DNA of 33,567 nt from Actinomycetes bacterium. Lineage in GTDB: Bacteria > Actinomycetota > Actinomycetes > JAJZTN01. The translations under genes were made by a program, and so were the position numbers. Of this stretch, positions 9,248 to 16,803 are shown piece by piece. The stretch is taken from NCBI GenBank assembly GCA_021848885.1, contig JAJZTN010000008.1, positions 1-33,567 of the forward strand. The letters are read 5' to 3'. Under the pieces are notes generated by a model. It searched no databases. It worked only from the letters and a program-made list of their open reading frames with translations, and was not told the origin of the DNA. Every line of letters starts with the position of its first letter. Position 1 is the stretch's first letter.

Positions 9248-11112
9248 GAGCCAACCCTAGGCGGCCCCGCCTCGGCCACCCGGCGTCGGTCGTCGCGGTC
9301 GCGGATGGTGCGCCCGGCCCGGTCCAGGGCGTCCAGCAGCGGCAGGGCAACCCGGCGGGAGGTGCCCAGCACCTGGCGGGCCTGGCTCACCGTGAACGGC
9401 TGAGGCAGTCCGGAGAGCACCCGCACGGCCCGCTCCGGCGCGTCGGGGTCCAGCACGATCCCCGGCCCGATGCGCACCAGCAGCCCGGCCCGCACCGCCG
9501 CGGCAAGCTCCCCCTGGCCGAGCCCGAGCTCGGCCAGCCGGGCGGCCTCGGGAGCCGCGAAGGGTCGCGCGGCCAGGTCGGCGAGCACCGCCGCCACCGC
9601 CCGGGCCACCTGTTCGGGCAGGCCGGTGCCGGAGCGGGGGCAGACCCGGCCGTCGCGCACCTGCAGACCAGACTCGGCGCGGACCAGCTCGACCAGCTCC
9701 ACGGTGGGCAGTGCCAGCGCGGCACGGGCCGCTGGCAACGGCATGCCGGACTCCAGCGGCTGGCGGCGGCACCAGTCGGTCACCACGGCCTCCAGCCGCG
9801 TGGCGAGCTCCCGCAGCCGGCCCGGGTCGACCAGCCAGTCCCCGGCGGCCGGGGCGGGGGGTGGGGTGAGGCCCATCGCGGCTAGGGTCGAGCGGCGAGC
9901 CAGCCCGCGTCGGGCCAGCTCGGCGGCGGAGTCTGGCTCGCCGGTCATCGAGGCGAGCACGTGCGCGCGGCGAGCCGCTGCTCCGCGTCGGCGCAACGGC
10001 TCGGGAGCGACGTCGAGCAGCACCAGCCCGGCCACGACGCGATGCCGGCCCGGGTCACGCAGCAGGGCCCGGTCCCCGACGTGCACCGGCACCGGGCGGG
10101 CCAGCCGCACCCGTGCGGTGTCCGACCCCAGCAGCCGCACCCGGGCAGCCACGGCTGCCGAGCCGATGTGCAGCACCAGGTCACCCTGCAGCCGCACACC
10201 GGTGCGCCCCGGGTGGCCCTCCCCGAGACCGGTTGATGTCAGCCTGACATCAAGCTCGGCGGCCTCGGTCCAGCCCCCGGGCGTGAGCAAGGCATCACCC
10301 CGGTGCACGTCGGTGGTGTCGAGACCGCGCAGGTTGACCCCGACCCGGCAGACCCCGGTGACCTCCTGCCGCTGTTCGCCGGTGGAGCGCAGGGCGCGCA
10401 CCCGCACCGTGCGCCCGGACGAGGACAGCACCAGCTCGTCCCCGACGGCGAGCTGGCCGGCCCCGAGCGTGCCGGTGACCACCGTGCCGGCGCCGGTGAT
10501 CGCGAAGGCTCGATCGACCCACAGCCGGGTGGGGGCGGCCGGGTCGGGTGTCTCGAGCGTGGCCAGCATCCGGGCGAGAGCGGTGCGCAGCTCGGTCAGC
10601 CCCGCCCCGGTGTGGGTGCTCACCGTGACGGCCTCGACCGCACCCATGGGGGTCGCGGCCAACCGGGCGAGCGCATCGTCTCGCACCGCGGCAAGGCCGA
10701 CCGGGTCAGCCAGGTCGGCACGGCTGAGCACCAGCAGGCCGTGGCGCACACCGAGCGCGGCCAGCGCGTCGAGGTGCTCGCTGGACTGCGGCATCCAGCC
10801 CTCATCGGCAGCGACGACGAGGAGCACCGCCGGCACGGGACCGACCCCGGCCAGCATGTTGGCCACGAACCGCTCGTGACCCGGGACGTCGACGAAGGCG
10901 ACCCGCCCGGCGCCCGGCAGGTCGGTCCAGGCGAAACCCAGGTCGATGCTCAGCCCGCGGCGGCGCTCCTCGGCCCAGCGGTCCGGCTCCATCCCGGTGA
11001 GCGCGCGCACCAGGCTCGACTTGCCGTGGTCGACGTGACCTGCGGTGGCCACCACGTGCTGGGGCTGGGCCAGCCTCTGGGGCTGGCTCACCACCTCCTG
11101 GGGCTGGCTCAC
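9244..11112 (-). CDS. selB: Selenocysteine-specific elongation factor
   Basis: GTPase that delivers Sec-tRNA to ribosomes at UGA codons followed by a SECIS hairpin. The product is 622 residues. An EF-Tu-like G domain has the P-loop GHVDHGKS (25-32), RRGLSIDLG (51-59), DVPGHE (75-80) and SRAD (130-133, in place of NKxD). The beta-barrel domains follow, and the C-terminal third holds the winged-helix SECIS-binding modules. The frame is open further upstream, but GTG 11112 overlaps the selA TGA (GTGA), fixing the start. The first 18 residues are an unusual SQPQ/SQPQ/AQPQ repeat, so GTG codons a few residues downstream are alternatives. Forms an operon with selA. Confidence 0.95.
   Translation of the reverse strand: MSQPQEVVSQPQRLAQPQHVVATAGHVDHGKSSLVRALTGMEPDRWAEERRRGLSIDLGFAWTDLPGAGRVAFVDVPGHERFVANMLAGVGPVPAVLLVVAADEGWMPQSSEHLDALAALGVRHGLLVLSRADLADPVGLAAVRDDALARLAATPMGAVEAVTVSTHTGAGLTELRTALARMLATLETPDPAAPTRLWVDRAFAITGAGTVVTGTLGAGQLAVGDELVLSSSGRTVRVRALRSTGEQRQEVTGVCRVGVNLRGLDTTDVHRGDALLTPGGWTEAAELDVRLTSTGLGEGHPGRTGVRLQGDLVLHIGSAAVAARVRLLGSDTARVRLARPVPVHVGDRALLRDPGRHRVVAGLVLLDVAPEPLRRRGAAARRAHVLASMTGEPDSAAELARRGLARRSTLAAMGLTPPPAPAAGDWLVDPGRLRELATRLEAVVTDWCRRQPLESGMPLPAARAALALPTVELVELVRAESGLQVRDGRVCPRSGTGLPEQVARAVAAVLADLAARPFAAPEAARLAELGLGQGELAAAVRAGLLVRIGPGIVLDPDAPERAVRVLSGLPQPFTVSQARQVLGTSRRVALPLLDALDRAGRTIRDRDDRRRVAEAGPPRVGS
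11058..11112. repeat. Imperfect tandem repeat at the selB 5' end
   Basis: The segment TGGGGCTGG recurs three times within 55 bases and encodes the SQPQ, SQPQ and AQPQ units that precede the SelB G domain. It lies directly at the selA/selB junction. Confidence 0.7.
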
Positions 11113-12464
11113 TGCGGGCCCGGTTCCTGCACCTTCGAGCCGCCGTTCACCCGCTCGTGCGCCGCACGCACCGCGTCGGCCAGCACCGAGTCGACCTCGG
11201 CCGGCACGGCGCGCAGGTCCAGCAGGCATCTGCCGGCCTCGACGTGGCCGACCACCGGCGGGCGACCGGCCCGCAGTGCGGCTGCGAAGTTCTCCGGCAG
11301 GCTCACCGCGGCGCTGGGCAGGTTGACTCCCGGGGCACCGCCGCCGCCGACACCGGCGCGGCTGGGCACTGCCCGGGCGTCTATGCCGGTCGCACTCAGC
11401 GACTGGGCGAGCCGCTCGGCGCGGGCGAGCAGCGAGTCCACCGGTGCGGCGAGCGCGAGCTGCACCGGGGTGGGGCCCCCGCGCAGGCTGGCCTCCAGCC
11501 CTGCCAGGGTGAGCTTGTCCACCCGCATCGCCCGCGCGGCCGGATGCCGCCGGAGCCGCTCGACCAGGTCGGCCCGACCCAGCAGCAACCCCGCCTGCGG
11601 GCCTCCGAGCAGCTTGTCGGCGCTGGCGGTGACCAGGTCGGCTCCGCCGCGCAGCGCGCCGGCCGCATCGGGCTCGTCGGGCAGCAGCGGGTGGGGCTGC
11701 AGCAGCCCGGAGCCGATGTCCACCACGAGTGGGACCCCCAGCCCGGCCAGCTGGTCCGCGGGCACGCTGCGGGTGAAGCCGGAGACCACGAAGTTGGACG
11801 GGTGCACCTTCAGGACGAAGGCGGTGTCCGGGCCGAGCGCGTCGAGGTAGTCCGCTCTGGCGACCCGGTTCGTCGCGCCGACCTCACGGACGCGCGCCCC
11901 GGCGCTGGCCAGCAGCTCCGGGATGCGGAACCCGTCGCCGATCTCGACGAGCTCACCGCGACTGATGATGATCTCCCTGCCGGCCGCAAGAGCCAGGGCA
12001 CACAGCAGCAGCGCGGCGGCGTTGTTGTTGACCACGCCCACCGCCTCGGCGAGCGGCACCGCCTCGGCCAGGGCATCCAGGGCTCCTCGCCCCCTGCGAC
12101 CACGCCGACCGGTCTCCAGGTCCAGCTCGACGTCGGTGCTTCCGGCGGCTGTGGCCACGGCCGTCATGGCGGCGGGCGACAGCGGGGCACGACCCAGGTT
12201 GGTGTGCACGATGACGCCCGTGGCGTTGATGACGGCCCGCAGCGAGCTCGCCGACTCGGGCAAGCTGCCAAGGGCGTGCTCGGCCACCTGGTCGGGGGCC
12301 AGCTGGCCTTCCCGGACCAGCTGCTGGGCGCGGGACAGGGCCGCCTTGACGGCTGCGCGACCCACCCGCTTCGCCGCCGCCTCCAGCTGCGGGTGCGCCA
12401 GCAGCACGTCGGTCCGCGGGACGCGCCGGCGGGGGTCGGTTGAGGGCTCGCCTGCCCGCGTCAT
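11109..12464 (-). CDS. selA: L-seryl-tRNA(Sec) selenium transferase
   Basis: PLP enzyme that converts Ser-tRNA(Sec) to Sec-tRNA(Sec) using selenophosphate. The 451 residues match the bacterial family. N-terminal helices (about 15-70) bind tRNA. INATGVIVHTNLGRAPLS (79-96) and GVVNNNAAALLL are conserved, and the PLP lysine is K284 in TASADKLLGGPQAG. The frame is open upstream, but ATG 12464 gives the usual N-terminus. Overlaps selB by four bases. tRNA-Sec lies about 117 bp upstream on the same strand. Confidence 0.97.
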   Translation of the reverse strand: MTRAGEPSTDPRRRVPRTDVLLAHPQLEAAAKRVGRAAVKAALSRAQQLVREGQLAPDQVAEHALGSLPESASSLRAVINATGVIVHTNLGRAPLSPAAMTAVATAAGSTDVELDLETGRRGRRGRGALDALAEAVPLAEAVGVVNNNAAALLLCALALAAGREIIISRGELVEIGDGFRIPELLASAGARVREVGATNRVARADYLDALGPDTAFVLKVHPSNFVVSGFTRSVPADQLAGLGVPLVVDIGSGLLQPHPLLPDEPDAAGALRGGADLVTASADKLLGGPQAGLLLGRADLVERLRRHPAARAMRVDKLTLAGLEASLRGGPTPVQLALAAPVDSLLARAERLAQSLSATGIDARAVPSRAGVGGGGAPGVNLPSAAVSLPENFAAALRAGRPPVVGHVEAGRCLLDLRAVPAEVDSVLADAVRAAHERVNGGSKVQEPGPQ

Positions 12465-12581
12465 GGCCGCAACTGTACGGCGCCCGCCCCGCCCTGCCCC
12501 GGCTCGGTGCGGCCCGGTGTGGCCCGTTGCGGACCGGTGCCGCCCAAGCACGGACGGTTGCTCGCAGGCAGGCCGCTGTCG

Positions 12582-12674
12582 CGGAGGCGGACGGGAATCG
12601 AACCCGCCAGCGACAGGTCCTGCCGCTCATCGGTTTTGAAGACCGTGGGGGGCACCAGCCCGCCGAACGCCTCC
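12582..12674 (-). tRNA. selC: tRNA-Sec (anticodon UCA)
   Basis: A 93-nt tRNA. The acceptor arm starts GGAGGCG and ends CGCCTCC plus discriminator G. The anticodon loop is CTTCAAA with TCA. A long variable arm forms a 7-bp stem (AGCGGCA with TGTCGCT), and the T loop is TTCGATT. The long extra arm, UCA anticodon and location between selA and selD identify it. CCA is not encoded. End positions are read by eye and could shift by a base. Confidence 0.95.
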
Positions 12675-12729
12675 GCGGCAAGACTAGCGACCGACCGTCG
12701 GGCTCCAGCGAGCCGAGCCGCGGCCTAGG

Positions 12730-13764
12730 GTGTCGGGTGTGACCGTCGGTGCTGCCTCCACTCCTGCCGCAGCGGTCCGGCTCACCCAGTTCGCCCACGG
12801 TGGCGGCTGCGCCTGCAAGATCCCTCCCGGTGAGCTCGAGCAGGTGGTGGCGGGGCTTCGTGCCGGTTCGGCTCCGCGTGACCCACTGGGTCGGCTTCTG
12901 GTCGGGCTGGACACCGGCGACGACGCGGCCGTGGTGACCCTCGACGCCGGCCCGGCCGTCGTGGTCACCACCGACTTCTTCACCCCCGTCGTCGACGACG
13001 CCTACGACTGGGGCAGGATCGCGGCCAGCAACGCCCTCTCGGACGTCTACGCGATGGGTGGGCGCCCGCTCGTGGCGCTCAACCTGCTCGGCTGGCCGCG
13101 CGGGAGGCTGCCGGTCGAGCTGGCCGCGCGGGTGCTGCAGGGCGGGCTGGACGTCGCCCATGAGGCGGGCTGCCATGTCGCCGGGGGGCACAGCATCGAT
13201 GACCCTGAGCCCAAGTACGGCATGGCCGTGACCGGGCTGGTCGACCCGGACCGGCTGCTGCGCAACGACGCCGCACGCGCGGGACTGCCGCTGAGCCTGA
13301 CCAAGCCGCTGGGCATCGGGGTGCTCAACACCCGGCACAAGGCGACCGGCGAGGTGTTCCCGCAGGCTGTCGCGGCGATGACCACACTGAACCGGGACGC
13401 GGCCGCTGCGGCGTTGGCCGCCGGAGCGGTTGCCGCCACCGACGTCACCGGCTTCGGTCTGCTCGGTCACCTGCTCCAGCTCACCCGGGCCAGCGGGGTC
13501 GGTGCGGTCATCGACGCCTCCGCGGTGCCCTATCTCGAGGGGGCGCGTGAGGCGTTGCGCGACGGGCACGTCAGTGGCGGCACCCGGCGCAACCTCGACT
13601 GGGTCACCCCGCATCTGCAGTCTCGGGTGAGCGTGGAGGAGCTGCTGCTGCTCGCCGACGCGCAGACTTCCGGTGGGCTGCTGGTGGCCGGTGAGGTGCC
13701 CGGCTACCCGGTCATCGGCGAGCTCGTCGTGGCCTCGGGCCACCCGCGCATAACGGTGCGCTGA
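12730..13764 (+). CDS. selD: Selenide, water dikinase (selenophosphate synthetase)
   Basis: Makes selenophosphate from selenide and ATP, the selenium donor for SelA. The 344-residue product has the flexible catalytic loop HGGGCACK, where C27 and K30 correspond to E. coli Cys17 and Lys20; it uses Cys, not selenocysteine. GLDTGDDAAV supplies metal-binding aspartates, and VTTDFFTPVVDDAYDWGRIAASNALSDVYAMGG is the typical AIRS-type core. GTG 12730 is taken as start; GTG 12739 is possible. Divergent from tRNA-Sec by about 55 bp and convergent with uppP. Confidence 0.96.
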   Translation: MSGVTVGAASTPAAAVRLTQFAHGGGCACKIPPGELEQVVAGLRAGSAPRDPLGRLLVGLDTGDDAAVVTLDAGPAVVVTTDFFTPVVDDAYDWGRIAASNALSDVYAMGGRPLVALNLLGWPRGRLPVELAARVLQGGLDVAHEAGCHVAGGHSIDDPEPKYGMAVTGLVDPDRLLRNDAARAGLPLSLTKPLGIGVLNTRHKATGEVFPQAVAAMTTLNRDAAAAALAAGAVAATDVTGFGLLGHLLQLTRASGVGAVIDASAVPYLEGAREALRDGHVSGGTRRNLDWVTPHLQSRVSVEELLLLADAQTSGGLLVAGEVPGYPVIGELVVASGHPRITVR

Positions 13765-13799
13765 GCACCCCGGGCTGCCGGTGCCGGATCACCGTCGGC

Positions 13800-14639
13800 T
13801 CACCCAGCGGTGAGCACCCCGGTGGCCAGCACGCCGATGAGGGCCACCCCCAGCGCCACCCGGTAGGGGACGAACGCCGTTATCCGGTGGTGTGCGACGA
13901 AGCGCAGCAGCCACGCCACGCTGGCGTAGGCGACGACGAAGGAGACCAGCGTGCCCAGCGCCAGAGCCCCCAGCGGCACATGCGCCTTGAGCGCGTCCTT
14001 CATCTCGTAGGCCCCAGCCCCCACCAGGGCCGGGATGGACAGGAAGAAGGACAGCCGGGTCGCACTGACCCGGTCCAGCCCGCGCATCAACCCGGCGCTT
14101 ATGGTCGCTCCGGAGCGGGACACCCCAGGCACCAGGGCCAGGCACTGCACGAGGCCGACCACCAGCGCGTCGGGCAGGGTGGTCTGGCGCTCCCCGCGGT
14201 CCTGCCGGGCCACCCGCTCGGCCAGCACCATGACGGCGCTCCAGAGGATGAGCCCGGCAGCCACGAACCATAGGCTGCGGAACGGGCCCTTGATCACGTC
14301 GCGTGCCGCGTAGCCCACGACGCCTATGGGCAGCGTGCCCCATATGACGAACCACGCGAAACGGAAGTCGAAGGCGCCACGGTGCTCGGCGTGGCGCAGC
14401 CCCGAGACCCAGGCAGTGGCAAGACGGACGATGTCGCGCCAGAAGTAGACGACCACCGCCGCGATGGCGCCCACCTGGATGATCGCCGTGAAGGCAGTCA
14501 CCCCGGCGTCGGCGGTGTTCAGGCCGAGGATCTTCTCGGCCACCGTGAGGTGCCCGGTGCTGGAAACCGGCAGAAACTCGGTGAGCCCCTCGATGACGCC
14601 GAGCAGGGCGGCGTCGAGCAGGCTTATCGGGTTGGTCAC
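13800..14639 (-). CDS. uppP: Undecaprenyl-diphosphatase (BacA/UppP)
   Basis: Integral membrane phosphatase that recycles undecaprenyl diphosphate for cell-wall synthesis; its loss typically increases bacitracin sensitivity. The 279 residues have several hydrophobic helices and both family motifs: EGLTEFLPVSSTGHL near the N-terminus and PGVSRSGATIS near residue 185. GTG 14639 overlaps the TGA of the upstream LLM gene (GTGA). The frame remains open through the LLM gene, but that part is only a shadow. Confidence 0.96.
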   Translation of the reverse strand: MTNPISLLDAALLGVIEGLTEFLPVSSTGHLTVAEKILGLNTADAGVTAFTAIIQVGAIAAVVVYFWRDIVRLATAWVSGLRHAEHRGAFDFRFAWFVIWGTLPIGVVGYAARDVIKGPFRSLWFVAAGLILWSAVMVLAERVARQDRGERQTTLPDALVVGLVQCLALVPGVSRSGATISAGLMRGLDRVSATRLSFFLSIPALVGAGAYEMKDALKAHVPLGALALGTLVSFVVAYASVAWLLRFVAHHRITAFVPYRVALGVALIGVLATGVLTAG

Positions 14640-15727
14640 TGCGGCTCCTCCAGTCCGGCGGCGGTCAGGGCCTCCCGTGCGGTGCGCAGCACGCCGAGAC
14701 GCTCGTTCAGGTCCGCGCCGTACGCCGCGACACTGAGCGTGCTGACACCGGCCTCGGCGAAGGCGCGCATCCGCTCGGCGATGCGACCCGGCGGGCCGAG
14801 CAGGCTGGTGCTGTCGATGAAGTCGAACGGCACCGCCGCGGCGGCCTCCCGGTGCCTGCCGTCCAGGTAGGCCTGCTGCACCCTCTCGGCCGCCTCGGCG
14901 TGGCCCATCCGCACGGCGAGCCGGTTGTAGAAGTTCTGCTCCCTGCTGCCCATGCCCCCGATGTAGAGCGCCGCGTAACCGCGCAGCTGGTCGGCACAGC
15001 GCTGCACGTCCTGGCCCACCACGACCGGCACGGTGGGCACCACGTCGAAACCTTCCAGGGTGCGCCCGACCCGTGATCGCCCGGCGCGGACGTGCTCGAG
15101 CAGCTCGCGGGCGTGCGTCGGGGAGAAGAAGATCGCCAGCCAGCCGTCGGCGATCTCCCCGGCCAGCTCGAGGTTGCGCGGACCGATCGCGGCGAGGTAG
15201 ATCGGGATGGTCTCCCGCACCGGGTGCACCGTCAGGCGAAGCGCCTTGCCCGGCCCGTCGGGCAAGGGCAGGGTCCAGAACTGCCCGTCGTAGCGCACCG
15301 TCTCGCGGCGCAGCGCCATCCTGACGATGTCGACGTACTCCCGGGTGCGGGACAGCGGCTTGTCGAAACGCACCCCGTGCCAGCCCTCGCTGACCTGCGG
15401 CCCGCTGACCCCCAGGCCTAGCCGGAAGCGCCCCCCGGACAGGGTGTCGAGGGTGGCCGCGGTCATCGCTGTGTTCGCCGGGCTGCGCCCGGGGATCTGG
15501 AAGACCGCCGAGCCGACATCGATGCGCTCGGTCTGGGCGGCGACCCAGGCCAGCACGGTGGCCGCGTCCGAGCCGTAGGCCTCCGCGGCCCACGCGCAGG
15601 AGTAGCCCAGCCGGTCCGCCTCACGCGCCAACGCGAGGTTGTCGGCATTATTGCCGGCATTGTTGCCGGCATTGACGTCGGCATTGTTGCCGGCGCCCCA
15701 GTAGCCGAGGTTGACCGCCAGACGCAT
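14636..15727 (-). CDS. LLM class F420-dependent oxidoreductase
   Basis: A 363-residue TIM-barrel protein of the luciferase-like family, likely using coenzyme F420. Typical features are NLGYWG at the N-terminus, GSAVFQIPGRSPANTAMTA, LGLGVSGPQVSEGWHG, and IYLAAIGPRNLELAGEIADGW. The substrate is unknown. ATG 15727 follows GGAGGAGGG. Residues 12-30 consist of an asparagine/alanine/glycine tandem repeat encoded by five 12-nt units, about 12 residues more than I expect in homologues at the loop after the first strand. Overlaps uppP by four bases. Confidence 0.9.
   Translation of the reverse strand: MRLAVNLGYWGAGNNADVNAGNNAGNNADNLALAREADRLGYSCAWAAEAYGSDAATVLAWVAAQTERIDVGSAVFQIPGRSPANTAMTAATLDTLSGGRFRLGLGVSGPQVSEGWHGVRFDKPLSRTREYVDIVRMALRRETVRYDGQFWTLPLPDGPGKALRLTVHPVRETIPIYLAAIGPRNLELAGEIADGWLAIFFSPTHARELLEHVRAGRSRVGRTLEGFDVVPTVPVVVGQDVQRCADQLRGYAALYIGGMGSREQNFYNRLAVRMGHAEAAERVQQAYLDGRHREAAAAVPFDFIDSTSLLGPPGRIAERMRAFAEAGVSTLSVAAYGADLNERLGVLRTAREALTAAGLEEPQ
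15639..15698. repeat. 12-nt tandem repeat inside the LLM gene, five units
   Basis: Units start at 15639, 15651, 15663, 15675 and 15687 with consensus TTGCCGGCATTG on the + strand. Each encodes four residues (AGNN/ADVN), so copy-number change keeps the frame. Confidence 0.9.
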
Positions 15728-15821
15728 GCGCCCTCCTCCCACCCGTCCGCGCCGACCCTATCGGCCGGCGCGGCGCAGCAGTCCCGGGCGCATCCGCTCA
15801 GCCGCTGGATAGCCTCCCCTC

Positions 15822-16796
15822 ATGCAGCAGCGACTCCTCGGCCGAAGCGGGCTGCGGGTCTCACGGATCGGGCTGGGCACCATGACCTGGGGCCGGGACA
15901 CCGACGAGCACGAGTCCGCCGACCAGCTGCGAGCCTTCCTCGATGCCGGCGGCACGTTGGTGGACACGGCGGCCGGCTACGGGGACGGCGCGTCCGAGAC
16001 GGTCATCGGTGGGCTGCTGCGCACCCTGGTCGCCCGCGACGAGGTCGTCATCGCCACGAAGGCCGGGATCTCCCGGCGCACCGGGGAGCGGGTCGTGGAC
16101 GTGTCCCGGCGGCGGCTGCTGGACGAGCTGGACGCGAGCCTGCGCCGGCTGGGCACCGACCACGTCGACCTGTGGCAGGTGCACACCTGGAGCGATGCGG
16201 TGCCTGTCGAGGAGACCCTCGGCGCGCTTGATGCTGCCCTCGCCTCGGGGCGCTGCCGCTATGTCGGGGTGTCCAACTACTCCGGTTGGCAGACCGCGCA
16301 CGCGGCGACGTGGCAGCGGGCCTGGCCCGGGCGGGCGCCGCTGGTCTCCACCCAGATGGAGTACTCCCTGCTGGCCCGCGGGGTGGAGCGCGAGGTCCTG
16401 CCGGCCGCCGAGGCCCTTGGGCTCGGGCTGCTGGCATGGTCGCCGCTGGGTCGCGGTGTGCTGACCGGCAAGTACCGTGGCGGCATCCCGGCCGACTCTC
16501 GGGCCGCCTCACCGCATTTCTCCGCCTTCGTCGAGCGCTACCTCACCCCGGCGGCCAGACGGGTCGTCGACGCCGTGGTGACCGCCGCGGAGGGCCTGGG
16601 CGCGGCTCCGCTGGAGATAGCACTCGCCTGGGTGCGGGACCGACCGGGGGTCGGCGCCGCCATCGTCGGGGCGCGTACCGCGGCACAGCTGCGCGGCAGC
16701 CTGCCCACCGAGGAGATCACCCTGCCGGTCGAGATCCGCGAAGCCCTCGAGGACGTCTCGGCCGTCTGCATGGACTATCCCGACGCGGGGCGATGA
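15822..16796 (+). CDS. Aldo/keto reductase
   Basis: A 324-residue NADPH-dependent aldo/keto reductase. The catalytic tetrad is D48, Y53, K80 and H121 (DTAAGYG, ATKAG and VHTW segments). GVSNYSGWQ and the C-terminal GARTAAQLRGSL segment match the family's cofactor-binding end. The substrate is not predictable. ATG 15822 is used. Divergent from the LLM gene (94-bp gap). Ends 7 bp before the next gene, so the two may be co-transcribed. Confidence 0.93.
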   Translation: MQQRLLGRSGLRVSRIGLGTMTWGRDTDEHESADQLRAFLDAGGTLVDTAAGYGDGASETVIGGLLRTLVARDEVVIATKAGISRRTGERVVDVSRRRLLDELDASLRRLGTDHVDLWQVHTWSDAVPVEETLGALDAALASGRCRYVGVSNYSGWQTAHAATWQRAWPGRAPLVSTQMEYSLLARGVEREVLPAAEALGLGLLAWSPLGRGVLTGKYRGGIPADSRAASPHFSAFVERYLTPAARRVVDAVVTAAEGLGAAPLEIALAWVRDRPGVGAAIVGARTAAQLRGSLPTEEITLPVEIREALEDVSAVCMDYPDAGR

Positions 16797-16803
16797 GCTT
16801 CGG

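Noticed and set aside
12807-12820. Selenocysteine in SelD itself
   Set aside because: The catalytic codon at the GGGCACK motif is a cysteine codon (TGC), not TGA.
11953-13743. 596-codon minus-strand frame across selA, tRNA-Sec and selD
   Set aside because: It crosses a tRNA and lies antisense to selD; no recognisable protein. A GC-rich shadow frame.
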